A stretch of DNA of 64,000 nt from Thelonectria olida (GCA_020736575.1 JAGPYM010000008.1:806001-870000), one strand, 5' to 3'. Shown: positions 38,201 through 54,013, counted from the first letter of the stretch. Notes: generated from the letters alone by a model not told the origin. Translations and numbers: made by a program.

Positions 38201-41200
38201 CTCAGTAGCGTGGTCTAAGGCATGCTCATACGCCTGAATGGCGGTGCCGTGGTGCCTGGAGAGCTCAGCAACCTGCGCCTGGAGGAGTTTTGACCAGCAG
38301 AGGTAGTTAATGTCTGACACTGCAGTCCAGTCGTCAATCAGCTTGATGAAACCCCGCAACTCCGTGATAACTTCTTCAATCCGAGGGGCCAGGCCTTCAG
38401 CAGGAGAGCCTGGAAATTGGATCTGACGAAGCAGCTGGCCAGCGCGGGCCAACCCGTAGAAGAAGAGGATAAGTCTGCTATTGCGAGCAGACCACAGCAT
38501 GTGTATTTGATCAACGCACTTCTTTCCAATCTCAACGGCGCGATCATAATGCCCGTAGAGGAAGAGAGGGATGATCTCGAAGCTTTCATAGAATATGATG
38601 GATCGGTTGCTTTCGTTCTTACAACCAAGTAGCCACGTCTTGTACGCGAGGGTACTGTGCGCCTCATCAGACATGACGTCGTGTGGCTCTTTAACGCGAG
38701 TTTTGCCTTGAAGTGCACGAGCGAGTTGTCGAACGGCAATCAAGACCGAGCCACCCCTGGAATCGAAGTACCAGTTGGGTATCTCCTCACACCCGTATTG
38801 GCAGAAACCTTCAAGATCGGCTAGATTCTCGTTGTTAAAGAACTTGAAGACTGCCGAGATTCCATAGCTCATAATGGTAGATATCCGATCTCCGGCAACT
38901 GCGGCGAATTCCACAGCATCTTCCATCTGGGCAATGATCATGGGCATGGACAGGTGAACATGTCCAACGCACATCGGATAAAGCATGAGACCCCGAGCCA
39001 TCGAGAATGAATCTCGTGACTGGTACAGCAACTCTTGGGACATGGATCCCAAATCCACCGCGAATTGAGTCATGTTGAAGCGGGCAAGGGCAATCATGGA
39101 GAGATACAAGAAAGCCATGCCGGACTGCGGATAAGGACCCTTGGTGAGATGCATCTCCATCATCATGAGCGTTAGGTGATAATATCGCAGCCCATCGCTC
39201 CACCATGCTGCACTGATTGTCTCCGATAAAACGGCACCAATGGATGCGATGCTGGGGTCGGTATTCTGCTTGTCGCTGACAACATCAGAACGCTCCATGG
39301 TTTGTATTCGGACGGAGAGTCTTTCAAACTGCTCATCGCATTTCTCGAACGTAGGGCTTTCATCGACAGTGACGCCGAGGGAGACTAGGCACTCCTTTAG
39401 AGAGACAAGGGCTGATCCTGAGTCTCCGTTTTGGGCATAGATCCTCGACTGCAAAACATATGCCGGCGCCTTGTCGAATGATGTCTTGGCGTTGTCGAAA
39501 ATGATGCCAAGGGTTTCGTTGGCGCCATCGTAATGCCCCATGAACAAGTAACACTCGGCGGCTCGAAGGTAAAGCTCCATCGTCTCGTCATATGAGGTAT
39601 CTTCCGAGTCGTTGGTCCAAGGGTTGTTTTGGAGGAGGGCAACAGCCGTGTTATAGAATTTTGCAGCAGTCGGCCGAGCACTATTCTCCGTGGCTGCGGC
39701 TGCTCGCTCCGCCAACAGTTTGCGAAAATGACGTCGGTGTGGAACCCGCCGCTTGATGATATCGACAGCCTCGCAAATGTGAGAGGCGGTGCTGTCTAGC
39801 TGTTTTACTTCAGCAGCATAGTATTTGTTGAGTGTTTGCGCAATGATGAAGTGCATCTTCCGCGAGTTACACTCCTTTAGAGCGGCCGAGGCGTGAATAT
39901 ATCGGTCGTGAGCAAACCGGAACCGGTCGTCAGTTTCGCTGGGGACAAGGATGTACGCCTGAATGGCAGCTTGGAGACCGATGATGGCTTCCCCCATCGA
40001 GTACTGTGTCTTCTCCGCTAATGAACAACACGAACCCCATTCCTCGTCGTGATAGTCGAACTCGCCACTCATCAAGTGACAGATGAGCTCGAAGGAGAAT
40101 GAACTTCCGATCAGTGCAGCCCAAGCAAGTAATGCCCGAGCTGCGGGAGGAAGCTCGCTGAGTCGACGTGTGATGAAACCAGTGTCGAGGACATCATAGT
40201 CCTTCTCACCCTTGAACTGTTCGAATAACCTATCCAGGTCGTAATGCCACCGACTATCTCGATAATCATACCAAATGCACCGTTTTCGATGGCATGCACT
40301 CAGCATCTCTCGCATGTAGAATGGGTTTCCGGCCGTCTTGGATTGGATGACTAGGGCGAGCGAGTAAATCTCCTCCGTGGGTCGACAAAGAGTTGCTGAG
40401 ACATATTGAGCAATATCCTCTTCCGAGAGTGGTGAGAGGGTTATTTGGGTGACCATGGGGCTGGTATTACGAGGGAACTCTAGAAGCAAAATCAGCCAAG
40501 TTGCAAACCCAGAGCCGTGATTTGAATTTACCTTCTGATTCGGGAGGATGGATAATGCTCTGCATTTTCTCTGCTGTAAGCTCTTCCGGTCGATATGTTA
40601 CAATGATGACCATCTTCATCCTTGAAGAGATGATTTGAGAAATGAGCTCCAGAGACTCGTCATCAGCAAAGTGAAGATCGTCAAGGCAGAAGCAGATGAA
40701 TTTATGAGCAGTGAAGACTCTGAGGACATCTAGAAAGACGTTCATTAGACGAACCGATTTGGTCGAAGTTCCGGCACGGAGGAAATCCTGGGAGGATTGA
40801 GACGCGATACTTGGGTTTCGGGGAACAGGCCCTGGAGAGCAGCCCGGAGACGAGCCTCGGCGTTTCCCTCCAACTCTGCCCTTGGACATGGATTGGGATA
40901 TCGAGATAGACCGCCCTACGGTAATCTCGGGTGGGCCGAGTAAGAATTCGGGAAGTCCCAGCACCCGGTGCAACATTGGCCATACTGGACGGATGAATTG
41001 CTTTAACGTCTGGTGAAACGGCGTCTCTGTATTCCTTTCGCCCCAAACCTGCCGGAACAGCGAAGATAGCAGCTTAAGCAGTGGTCCAAAGGCTGTCCTT
41101 CGGGCTGTCTCGAACTTGGCCGTCGCACAGTATCCCCGCCTTCGAGCCTCAGCAAGAACGCTCTGGACGAGGAAACTCTTTCCAACTCCACCGACACCTG

Positions 41201-43063
41201 CAATTGTGATAACTTCGCAATAATCCCGGCGACGAAACTTGGCAGAACCCAGCTGCCTCGAGAGGCTGGAAGCCGACGACTCAACGACACTATGGCGATT
41301 TTGGTCGGTGCTTATGCTGTCGATGAGACTGCGAGTTTCTATTGATATCGAGGCATGTCTTTCCCAAGGCTTGGCTGGACGAGGAAAGGAACTCGAGGGT
41401 GAGGGTGCGGTATCGCTAGAGGCTGTCTGAGTATCCCCTAGGGGGTGAAGAACACTCTTCGGGAATTTAGGATCGGAGGCAACAGTCTGGGTAAATGACC
41501 CACTCCGACGGTTGTTTCCCTCTATCGAGCTGGCGCCTTCACTTGAGATATCGTCAAAGGGAGTCATATCGTTGGATAAGCCAGAGCCGTCCGAGAATCG
41601 GTTCACTGTTGCTCTGGTACTCGAATAATGGCTCTTGGCGACGCGTTCGATGACTTTGACGAGATCCGCACGCTCGCGTTGGCGACCGATCATGAGGGTA
41701 GGAAGCATGAAAAAGGACGAGACGTCGTTGGCTCCAATTTTCCACTCCTTGAGGGCCAATACGTCTCCATCGCTGAGGAACTGATGAACCTTGACCAGAT
41801 CGTGACGAAGCCCGCTCGCTGAGTGGTATCGGTCAGAGGCATTCCTAGCTGTGCATTTTTGGATGACCCGTCCTATCACATCTGGGATATCCATTCGCAC
41901 TGTCGACACGTTTGGTATCCTACGTCCCAAGACTCCCTGAACGATGTCGAGCGGCGTCTCGCCTTCAAATGCCGGCTTCTGGGTCAATAGAGTCCAGAAC
42001 AAAACGCCCAAGGAATAAATATCAGTTCGGCTATCCGGTTCTGCGGGCATTCTTCCGGTCTGTTCAGGGCTGATGTAAAGCAATTTGTTCTTGGCGCCTA
42101 GTTCCTTGGACAACGTCGACCATCCGCTGCTCGTAAGGCCATGCTCGAAGGATCGAATCCCAGACCCGAATGACATGATTTTGACATTGTTTTCTTTTAC
42201 GTTGAAGTGGAAAGCGTCGCCGCGAATCTCTCCATGGATCATACCAAGGCTGTGATGAAGCAGTTCAAGGCAGTGGGCAGCACCAATGGCGAAATCGAGA
42301 AAATTCTGGAGAGTGATGGGTTCGTGCAACTGAGGCTCATTTTTGCGACCCGACGGAAATACTTCCCCTTGTCTTCTGGCCCTGTAATATGCCGGGCCCA
42401 TGTCAAGCACATTTGTGAGATAGTTTATGCCTGGATGCTGGTAAATGGCAACAATGACCTGAGCGCGGTCGCTTGCAATTGGGGTCATCCGTATGAGGTC
42501 CAGAGGCTTCACAATATGATCGCCATTTGGGTCGGATGAGACTAGGCTCTTAGCAATGTGGAAGGCGCGCTCCTCGCGTAGGGCATGATAGGAGATTCGG
42601 GCTACGACGCGTTCCTCTATATAGGCAACATCGGATGAAGGGTTGGAGGCTGGGGGGGTCGTGGCTGGTAAGTCGATGCCATCGCTGCTCAGCGCAGTAC
42701 TGGGGCCGTCCAAAGGGGACGGCCGGCCAGACTGGAGCTTCAAGACCGAACCGGGACTAGAGGCATTATGCGATGAGGTGGAAGTCGAGGGTGCAGAAAA
42801 AGGAGACACAAAACGGGTGCCAATAACATGCCTATCATATCCGGTGCTATTAGTAAGGCTGAACCGTGGAGGGATGAGGGGCGGATGAACGAGGTATTCG
42901 TAAACCGCCCGTCCTTCCCGAACCAGACTCACCAGAAATCATATGTCGTGTGGAAGGGAGGTGTCGACTCGTCCCAGGTGTAGCCTGCAATTTGGCGAAG
43001 TCGTTCGTAGAGTCGAGGTGGTGGATCGAGAAGGTCGTCGGACGAGAGCGCCGCGCCGTCCAT
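35221..43063 (-). CDS. Hybrid histidine kinase, group X type
   Basis: Four exons, 43063-42933, 42831-40532, 40479-35903 and 35850-35221, encode 2545 aa. The domain order is: Ser/Thr-kinase-like domain (about 60-400); AAA-type ATPase with Walker A GVGGVGKS (Lys595) and Walker B near residue 760; a long helical region (about 900-1600); GAF (about 1700-1875); HisKA with phospho-accepting His1939 in SHELRTPLNG; HATPase with GLGLS; receiver with Asp2264 in LMDVQMP; and a Ser-rich tail of about 210 residues. This matches the fungal group X kinases related to fission yeast Mak2/Mak3 (Phk1/Phk2), which feed peroxide signals into a phosphorelay and MAP kinase pathway. The kinase-like domain reads HGEIRGD for HRDxKxxN and SFG for DFG, so it is a pseudokinase. 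The HK-receiver part looks fully active. The input signal is inferred from relatives. Confidence 0.93.
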
Positions 43064-45427
43064 GATTGACGGGTTCGCAGCGTCACGCCTCGTGGGCGCG
43101 GAAGTCTACGTCGGCAGCAGGACGGGGGGCGCTTCTATTGCGCGGGCATTCGCATTCAGTCAAACGTTATCCGGCCGTGCGCATACTGGGAGGATGCTCT
43201 GGTTCAGGCCGTCTTCGAGTTTGAGAGGGAGGAAAATGTTGGATTGGTGGACGGACGTCGTCGGATCGAAAAGCGGAGAGTTCAGTCGAGGGCAGAAGGT
43301 GGCAGCCCTGGGCTGTCGCTGGGCTGTCGCTGGGCTGCTCGACGTCAGGTATCGAACTCGGTTGGGTTGTGAGTTGATGAGGCTCTCGCGGGGGGGCAAC
43401 GAGATGAAAAGTGAGCGGGAGGTCGATCAGTGGATCAGATAAAAGACACAAGGTCCCAGGCACGGAGAAGGTGAAGTCGTCGGCGAGCCTGACGATGGAC
43501 GGTGGTGAGTGGTGACCTCAGTGGCCTGGTGGATTGGTCCGCCGCTTGTGGACTCGGCGGATTGGCGGCGAGGAGGTGGAGTCCTGTTATTTGGAAACCC
43601 GGGTCGTGGGTTAGATATCGATGAACAGCTGAGCTGAGGCCGAGGCTGTTGCGAGAGGAATTATCGCGCGGTCGGTTTCGACAACGATGAGTGAAGATAT
43701 CCGGCAGGGATTTTTGAAGCAGGCACTTGGCGCACTGGTTGTTGCGCAGGATTATGTTTTGCGGTCGGGTCGTTAACGTGGGCTTGGACCTTGACGTGGG
43801 TTTGGGCACGGGCGGGAAGGTGGCAGGCAGGGGGGCTGCTGTCACCTGCTCTTTCCCACCTTCTCCGCTGTTGTAGGCGCACTATATCGTGTTATTGGGT
43901 GACGGAGGTCTTTTGTCTTTGCTTGTGGTTCGTCCCATTACAATAATAGCGAGTGAATTATTAATTGAAGTGCATGTTATAGAATTTCTCATGGATAGGT
44001 AGGTAGGTAAGTTAGGTGGCCTTATTTGGTTTCGGAATAGTTGCACTCGAAATTTCGTCCCAACTTTGACAGCAATCCTGGATGGAACAGAGCGCATGAA
44101 GGACGGAGCACGAATACACTGCCCTACCCACGCAATAGCCTCATGCAAGAGCTGTACGCATATTACAGTCAGGCTTTGCACAAACGATGGATTGAGTACC
44201 TGGGTAGCAAGCACAGATATACGGAGTACACGTATTCACTGTACCTAGCACTGGCAAGTCTGGCAGCCCACACTTTGGTACCAAACATGTTTCTCCAGCG
44301 TGCACGATACTTCCTTTCCGTCTTCAAATACCAGATTTCAGACAAAAGGGATAAACAAAGGAGGAAGCACATCTACATTTATTGTCCCTTTACGTCGACC
44401 CAGAACCTTGTCCGGTTTTCGACACACCACGCAGATTCCCCAACTCATCCCACAGTTTGATTCGTCCTTTTTGAAATCATCCGCATTGCCCGCTAATTAA
44501 CTCAGGGCGCCGACAATTTTGTCCCGAGATGGGCTCCATTGCTTCCATCCAATCTTCCATACCAATGACCCAATTTCGTCTGTTTGGACCCTTGTGGCGC
44601 TCAGTGCGCACCTGTTGACAGGGCCTTCTTTTTCCTTTTTCGTGTTTTTTTGTTTTTTTTGGCCCTCTCCCCGTTTGGAGAATTGGAGCACCGCCCATCA
44701 ATCTGACAGTGAACGAAATCAAAGATACGGATTCGTATAACCACGTATTTACTTTTTCTTTAATCAATACAAGAATAGAAAAAACAAGCATGAATTTGGT
44801 TTCCTTTCCCTTGGGTTTTGCTTCAAGTCAGTGGTTGGCTTACTACGTCGTAGACGTCACCCCCACTCCAAGGCTGAGTTGCTGCCGGATCCCAGTCCGT
44901 AGCTGCTAGCTTTCAGCCCAAATGATGTAAGCGGAGGTAGGGGTCTTGACAGGATAGGATACACCGTGAATAACAGGCAAAGAACTTTACCTGCTTGATA
45001 AGGCTTTCTGGTGAATACCTAGTATTCGAAAGTTTGAAGTAAATCGCATTCACGAAACGAAATAAAACGTGGATCGATCCATCCTGTCGGAGATACATTA
45101 TATTACTCGCAGTTATTTGTATATGTAAAAGGATAATCCGTTCATTCGTCTAATCCACACGGGAAGGGGGTCGGCTCTATCCTCTATGACGACCCATCCT
45201 CATTTTAGACAACACCTCATTCATCCGTGCTGCACCTGCAGCGCCCTTGCTCGTTTCATTTCCAGGTCCTAACCCATCGTGTGCCCGACAACACAACATG
45301 CTCTCATGTAGACCGCTTATACACATAACCTCTAACAAATCATTTCGTAACTCAAGATAGCCTCCCTGGTTTTCCAACCTCATGAGTTCGAGAACTTCAA
45401 AGCAGTGCCCGCAGGCCGCTGAGCCGC
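43064..45427. other. 2.4 kb between the UGM 3' end and the histidine kinase start
   Basis: This should contain the kinase promoter. A 12-bp unit (GCTGTCGCTGGG) is repeated about 2.5 times at 43308-43337, and a short run of TAGG units lies near 43997-44012. I see no gene. Confidence 0.4.
43308..43337. repeat. Minisatellite, 12-bp unit
   Basis: CTGGGCTGTCGC is repeated 2.5 times, about 245 bp upstream of the histidine kinase start. Confidence 0.75.
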
Positions 45428-47312
<1,885 letters not shown>

Positions 47313-49750
47313 GGTGGGGGAATTTTGCGAAGCTTCGTGGAGGAAAAAAAAAAGTTTCTATGTTGCGGTGCAAGCAGCAGGAAACACACGAACGCCTAAG
47401 AACTCGGGCTTGAGGGTGACTTTGAGGAAAGGGTGAGGCTTTACAAGACAACAAGAAGACGGTCAGAGCAGTGAGGTCCTGGTGGTTGCTTTAGATATTG
47501 TTTTTGCCAGAGGTGCTCCCAGGAGGCTGGCGGGAAAAGGAGAGTGGGAGACGGTGATGGATGGCGGGGCTAAATTTATTCTGGAGCCGCCAGGGGAGTT
47601 AGGGAACAGGGGAGGCACGGCTAGCAACCTCCAAGCAGGGGAGCCAGGAGGCGGAAGAGGGGCAGCGCCGCAGGGAGAGTGCGTCAAGAGGAGGGTTGTG
47701 AAGCCTCAGCCCCACCGCCATTCAATTTGTGAACGATTTGGCTGATGGCTCTCCTCTCATCACAGCACGGGGGCAATGGATAGCTAGCTCCCACGATTCA
47801 CACACTACTGCCGGAGCACTGAGTCGGTGTTGTGGCATCTTACCCACCTCCTCAACCAAGATTCACCAGCAACGCCCGCCCACCTCGACTCGACTCAGGG
47901 GTTCGTTCGAGGCTGGAGGGATAGGATGGAGGGGGAACACAGCCCGGCATCAGAGACACAGGCGGGGTTCCAGACCTTTTTCTCCCGTCTCAAACATGGT
48001 AGTCGGTGGCAGGTAACTGGTGGATGAGAATGCGAAGGGATAGCAATCGCATCACATTGTTGCGTTGACTAGGTAATCTAACGGGCACCAAAGTACCTCC
48101 TTTAATCAGATCCTATATCTGGTAACTACCCTCTTTCTTCCTGTGGCTTTTCCAAAATTGGACCTGAGAAGACCACCCACGGCTTGGCCCAGCTTGGTGG
48201 GGATCATCATTGCCCACCCTCCCGAGTTGACTCTTCAATCTTGTGTCTTTGACGTTGCCCCTCCACTCGGTCCTCGTTAGACGAAGCCTCGCAAGCCTCT
48301 GGGCCGATCCGATAGACAACCATCGGCTCCGAATCTCTGCATCGAGACGTTCCAATACCTCGCATATGTACGGTACCTGCTTGACACCGGGTTTAATGCT
48401 TCCATCCAGAGCAATAGACTTGATAGACCCATCGTCATGCATGCCTCCTGTGCCATTGTAGGTCCACGGGAGGGTCAGCGTTCGTCAAGTCCTGCTGGCT
48501 CCAGTCCTCCACGCAAAGACTGGCCTGCGGACGATAAAGCTTGGCTCTTTTTTAGTGCGAAGTGGCTTTCTTTCCTCTTCGCCTCACTAGGTAATTAGGT
48601 AGTCTATTCTGTGCCTATGGACAGTAAATAAAATTGCATGTGCACCCTGGCAAAGAAGACCTGCGCGGATATACAAGTCCATGCAGCCAAGCAAACTGTC
48701 AGCGGGCAACTCACAATGCTTGATGGCGTCGACGGTGCACAACAACCAAGTACCTACTTAACTTACGACATGTCTGAACAAGGTTGGGTCGAGGTAAGAC
48801 AAATTTTATCAACCCGGCCGACCTGGACCAATCCGGTGCCGTGCATGTGTCGCTGACGGGCTTATCAAAACTTTGCCCGCCTTATCCATGGAAGGAAATG
48901 AAATGCCCATCTCCAGCTAACTGGCCTCCAGAGATGTTATTTGCCCGCCTCGCGGCTCTTGGGAAACGTGCTGCTCGACGCCAGCGACCAGGTTCGTAGC
49001 CGCCCGGCCTCCACTGCAGGTAATTTCCTAAGATGAGGTCCAATTCCACCTTGGCATGGCATGGCATGGCAAGCTCGAAACCACGGCAATTGCTGCTTTT
49101 GAAGAACGTGGCCTGAAGTCGAAAACATTGGATCCTGTCCATCTGGGGAACATGTCCGAGCTCGTTCCCCAATTGAACCTGACATTGACTACTTAACCTG
49201 TTGCTGGGAGGCTGCCAGAGACAAATCAATATGGTGTACGAAATATATGACGTTGTTTGATGTTTTGGATTTGAGGGCCCTTATTATTCGTCTTTCGCTT
49301 GAAAAGGGGGCCTTGGTATCAAGCGTCCAGTTCACACATATACTCGCACAGCACAGATAACTGCACAGAAGCCAAACTGTCCTCTCCTCTCACAAGCGCC
49401 CTCGAGTGACGATCGTGTTCCCAGCTCGCGTACCGTCTTCCTGCAGCCCGCCTCTAGTGTGTGGGCAACCTATCGCTACCTGCCTTTGTTCCCTGATGAA
49501 GAAACATCCGTCTCTTCTTCGCCAGGGGTGCGCAAATAGCTGGGTGGGGAGAGGTTAATAGTTTGCGTGCCAGTAAACGGCTTCGGCGCCACTCTTCAGC
49601 TGTAATACAAAAGACTCAAATGTCGAAAATTGCAATAAGCAGCCCCCCAGTCCAGCCATTCTCTTTCTCCTTGGGACCCCCGTCCGTCTCTCCCTTTGTA
49701 CGTTAGCCGCCTCCTTCCCGCCTCCTCCCTCGGGCTGAGCGCGTTGGTGG

Positions 49751-49766
49751 TGTGTGTGTGTGTGTG
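49751..49766. repeat. (TG)8 microsatellite
   Basis: Eight TG units, flanked by GGTGG-type sequence. Confidence 0.85.
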
Positions 49767-51860
49767 GTGTTGAACCTTCTTTTTGGTTGCGGTTGTCGTA
49801 TTATTGCCACGGTTCGTCGGCGGCACGAAACCCACGCAACCCACAAGCAAAGACGTAGGACTGGGGATTTTATGGGGGAGAGCTTCGTCAGCACCTTTCG
49901 AGAAACGTCAGAGATCCAGGATGCCAGGAAAGGATCAACTGCGACTCATCATATCGAAGCAAGCATTCGGGGTCCACCGCTTGTTTTGGGCGAGCGCAGA
50001 TGCTTCAGGTCTGAAACGCAGTGAGAAGCCAGATTCGAAGATCGTCCGTCCGCCTCGCTAGCCATAGACTGGCGACTGGAGGCTTGCTCAGCCATGGGTG
50101 GCTGGCTTGGGCCAACCAACCTCTGCTCCGGCCTGGCCTCGCAAGGCTTTTTGTGGACTTTCTTTGAGGACACGGTTATAACTTTTTGCACAACGCGTGG
50201 AGTGCACTGTTAGGGAGGGCTCCTCACTGGTCAATGATCAAGCGGAGGAATTCATCACTCATGTTTACATCTGACAGACACAGGTTTCTTGTCTCATGCT
50301 GTCTCATGCTCCAGGCAAAACGATGCCACTCTTTGGCGTCTTTTGGATGCTTTTTGCGTGATCTAGTTATTCAGCTCGGGAAGCAGGGGACGTCCCGGCG
50401 AGAAGGGGGCCCCAGATGCTCAAAGTACTGGTACTTTGGTACGGGGACCAATCTTGGTGCATGCGGTCATGCTGTTGATAGACCCCGCGTGCGTGGGAAG
50501 ATCCTCCGGCGAGGGCAAAGATGGGATGAGATAGATTCGCCATTCCTTCGTAAAAAGAAGGCTGAGCCAGGCCTCGATAACATCAAGCCCTCATCGGCAG
50601 TGACAGTAGCAGCGATCGCAATTGGATCTTCGGATGTCTTCTAGACACAAAAATAAACAGGCTTTTCCGCCATCCATCAATCTGCGGAGAGAAAGATGGA
50701 CAAGGCTTACTCGCGATTCCGTCGGCTGGCTGATGCCAAGATACGCCGTGCAGATAAGGATAGGGCACTATCTAACTAACTCCCGAAAGGCGAATCTACA
50801 CTTATTACGAGGGGTCCGTGATGGATTGTCCAACCTTGCTCGCTCCCAGCCGAAAAGGAACTGGGACGCTTGCCCGCCCAAGGCAAGGTACATACCTCGC
50901 CGATAACTTGTGGCATCGCAGCAGTCATCAAGGTCCAAGACAAGACATCACGACCTTGTCCCCGGGAAGAGAGTGCCGGGCCATCGGCCGCCTGGGAAGA
51001 GCCTTTTATCGAAAGGCAACTGGCCTTCGTCTACATGTAGAAACGCCTAACCGGTGCGCGTCGTCTGCGTCGTTGGAGTACGAATAATTCGTAAAAACCT
51101 TCGTACATCGTACATCGGACCTTACCAGGCAACCTCAAGGCCAACAACGCCCCCGGCATCGTTATGGCCGAGCCCACAGTTGGCTGCCCCCACTAACACG
51201 AGGCAAATCTACGGGAGTTTCTGTCAACCGACTGAATCGTCCTCTCGTCAGCCGCCAACAAAAAAGGGAACTTCCACGGACTGCGAAGTCCCTTGGATCA
51301 ACTGGAAACGGAGGCGACCATTCGTACTAGCTCCAAGCACGGCATCGGCGCGGAGGGACCGAGACTCGTTTTGGGCATGGCATATCTGGCATCGGCCGGG
51401 CAGAAGCATGATAAAGTCGGTTGCTGGCTGCATCTGGATCGTAGGGGGCTGTTCCCAGCCGCAACGAAGCCACTTGCATTCCTCGGTCGTCCGCGATCAG
51501 CCAATGTGCTGCCGTGGGTGATGCGATGTGACAGTGAAAAATCCAAGCAAAAATGAACATCGACTCATACTGTACGAGCACTGAGTGCGAATGCTGCATA
51601 TTCGTACTGGCAAAAAGGGAGGACACAGTCAGCACCACCGTGTGTGAGATGGGGTTCCATAGGTTCTGTCGTACTAGTAGTTCAGCCCGGTGACACCAAA
51701 ACGCCGCCTCCTTATCTGGGAAGACTGGACGAGGTCGATCTCCAAACGTGGGTGGATTGATTCGCCAGGCTTGGAGCCATGGGTCCTGCTCTCCTTTTCC
51801 CCATGGATATCCCCCCTGAATAGATTCAGGTAAAAGAGGAAGCATAGGACTGAGTGTTCC

Positions 51861-51995
51861 GTACCGGTACCCGTCTGCTCAACCCGTCTACCCCCTGGGT
51901 TCCCCCATTAATGTCCCCTGTCGTCGACCCCCTGCACGCGCGTCTAGCAGCTCGTGTCCACCACGCGCCCCTGAGCGTTGGTTGGTACCGGTACC
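51861..51995. promoter_or_regulatory. Two GTACCGGTAC palindromes 123 bp apart
   Basis: GTACCGGTAC occurs at 51861-51870, and the longer GGTACCGGTACC at 51984-51995. Both are self-complementary and lie 640-770 nt upstream of the carrier start. They may be sites for a dimeric factor; this is inference. Confidence 0.3.
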
Positions 51996-52633
51996 CATTG
52001 AGTACCTTAGCTATTTTCTGGACCAGTTCGTAATAGTAGACGTGTGAGGATGTGAGTGAGCATCCGTTGGTAGGGAGCAAGAGCGAGGCATGGATGGACT
52101 CCCTCTCTCCCTGCGCTGGTTGTTGGTGTGTGTGTGCTTCTCCTGTCCCCCTCCAATCGCGTGCCAATTTCCAAAGAAAAGGGTTTTTCTCTCACTTTTT
52201 TTTAATTGCCGCGCCAGTCCCAGACCACCCTTACTCGCCCTCTCCCTCCCTTTTCACTCTTCGATTCCCTTCATTCTTTCTTCTCTCCTTCTTCTTCTTT
52301 CAGAACCAGGGAACCTCATCCTCGATCTCGTGTTTCTTCTTCATCTTGCCCCTTGCAAGCCGCTTTTTACTTCGTCTAGCCTACCAGCTGGCAACGAACC
52401 TTTTTTTTTTTTTTCTTTCCTCTTCCGCTCTTGGGCCTTGGTTTAGCCTGCCCGCCCCCGCCAATTGCATATTTCAGCACCCCTCGCTTTTCCAGCACCC
52501 CCTGTTAGGACTCGGCTGTCCGTCCGCTCGTTTGCGCGTCCCCCTAAAATCTGTCTTCAAAAGACTTCTTTATCAACCACAATCGTTTTGCATCAACCAA
52601 ACTTAACCTTACGTCCCCAACGAAACGGCCATA

Positions 52634-54013
52634 ATGTCCGGTGACGAGAAGATTCGTATCTCCGGCGAGACGCCGCGCGCTACCACGCCGGTTCTGCCAA
52701 CGGTCAATCCTGGCCTCGAGAAGAAGGGCAGCATCTCTGGCATTCACCCTTCGCTCTACGTCGTGTGAGTAATTCTGGGGTTCCAAGGCGGCAATGCCCG
52801 ACGTGCTAATATAATTTCCAACAGTGTCTGGATCGCCTGCTCTTCATCCGTTATTCTGTTCAACAAATGGCTCCTCGACACCTTGAACTTCCGTACGCTC
52901 CTTCGAACCTAATCTCCAAGTCGCTTTTTGCTGATCCTCGAATTCCCAGGCTACCCCGTTATCCTTACGACGTACCATTTGACCTTTGCGACCATTGTCA
53001 CTCAGATTATGGCACGATGGACCACTCTTCTTGATGGCCGAAAGACAGTCAAGATGACTGGCCGCGTCTACGTCCGCGCTGTTGTTCCTATCGGTATCTT
53101 TTTCAGCTTGAGCTTGATTTGCGGCAACCTGACCTACCTGTACTTGTCTGTCGCCTTCATCCAGATGCTGAAGGCCACCACCCCCGTTGCTGTGCTCCTC
53201 TCCGGCTGGGCCCTGGGCATTTCGCAGCCCAACCTGAGACAGTTCTTGAACGTTTCCGCCATTGTCGTTGGTGTCATCATTGCCTCCATTGGCGAGATCC
53301 ACTTCGTTACCATCGGTGTCATGTACCAGATTGGTGGTGTTCTCTTCGAGGCTCTCCGCCTTACCATGGTCCAGCGCCTCTTGAGCTCTGCTGACTTTAA
53401 GATGGACCCTCTGGTCTCCCTGTACTACTTTGCCCCCATCTGCGCTGTCATGAACGGTGTCGTTGCTCTAATCTGGGAAGTTCCCCGATGCTCCATGGCT
53501 GAGGTGTACAACGTTGGTCTTTTTACCTTCTTCCTCAACGGTCTTTGCGCTTTCATGCTCAACGTTTCCGTTGTGTTCTTGGTAAGTGACTTTCCTGGAA
53601 TTTGCCACTGGCTTCAATAACTAACCCCCATCCAGATTGGCAAGACTTCCGCTGTCGTCCTGACACTCTGCGGAGTTCTCAAGGATATTATGCTTGTTGT
53701 TGCCTCCATGATGATCTGGGGCACCCAAGTCACCGCCCTTCAGTTCTTCGGTTACTCGATTGCTCTTGGTGGCATGGTCTACTACAAGCTTGGCTATGAG
53801 CAGCTGAAGAACCATCTTATGGACGCCAGCCGACAGTGGGCTGAGTTCGGTGCCCGAAAGCCTGTCCTCCGAAAGCTCATCATCATCATCACGACTGCGT
53901 TCCTGATCTTCATCTTGTTTGGTGGCTTGGCTCCTAGTTACGCTCCCGAGTATGACCCCTCCAAGATCTCGAAAGAGGTTTCCGAGAAGTTTGGGATTAC
54001 TAAAGGTACATAG
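52634..54013 (+). CDS. Triose-phosphate-translocator-family nucleotide-sugar carrier, probable UDP-Galf transporter
   Basis: Four exons, 52634-52764, 52825-52892, 52950-53581 and 53636-54013, encode 402 aa. After a hydrophilic N-tail of about 40 residues come some ten membrane segments of the TPT/DMT fold. Family features include SSSVILFNKWLLD in the first helix, FLNVSAIVVGVIIASIGEI in the middle and GKTSAVVLTLCGVLKD, the KT-type substrate motif of this family, near the end. Members exchange nucleotide sugars or phosphorylated sugars, usually in the Golgi. In Aspergillus fumigatus the UDP-Galf transporter gene glfB lies beside the mutase gene glfA. Here the nearest neighbour is also UDP-galactopyranose mutase, divergently placed, so Golgi import of UDP-Galf is a reasonable inference. 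Family call is strong; substrate is not shown by sequence. Confidence 0.88.

Larger units (their letters stand above)
47313..52633. other. 5.3 kb divergent region between UGM and the carrier gene
   Basis: No gene is recognisable on either strand. Visible items are a (TG)8 run at 49751-49766, a GCATG repeat near 49052-49068, two GTACCGGTAC palindromes at 51861 and 51985, and a strongly CT-rich plus-strand stretch from about 52190 to 52600 that is probably the promoter and leader of the carrier gene. Confidence 0.45.
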
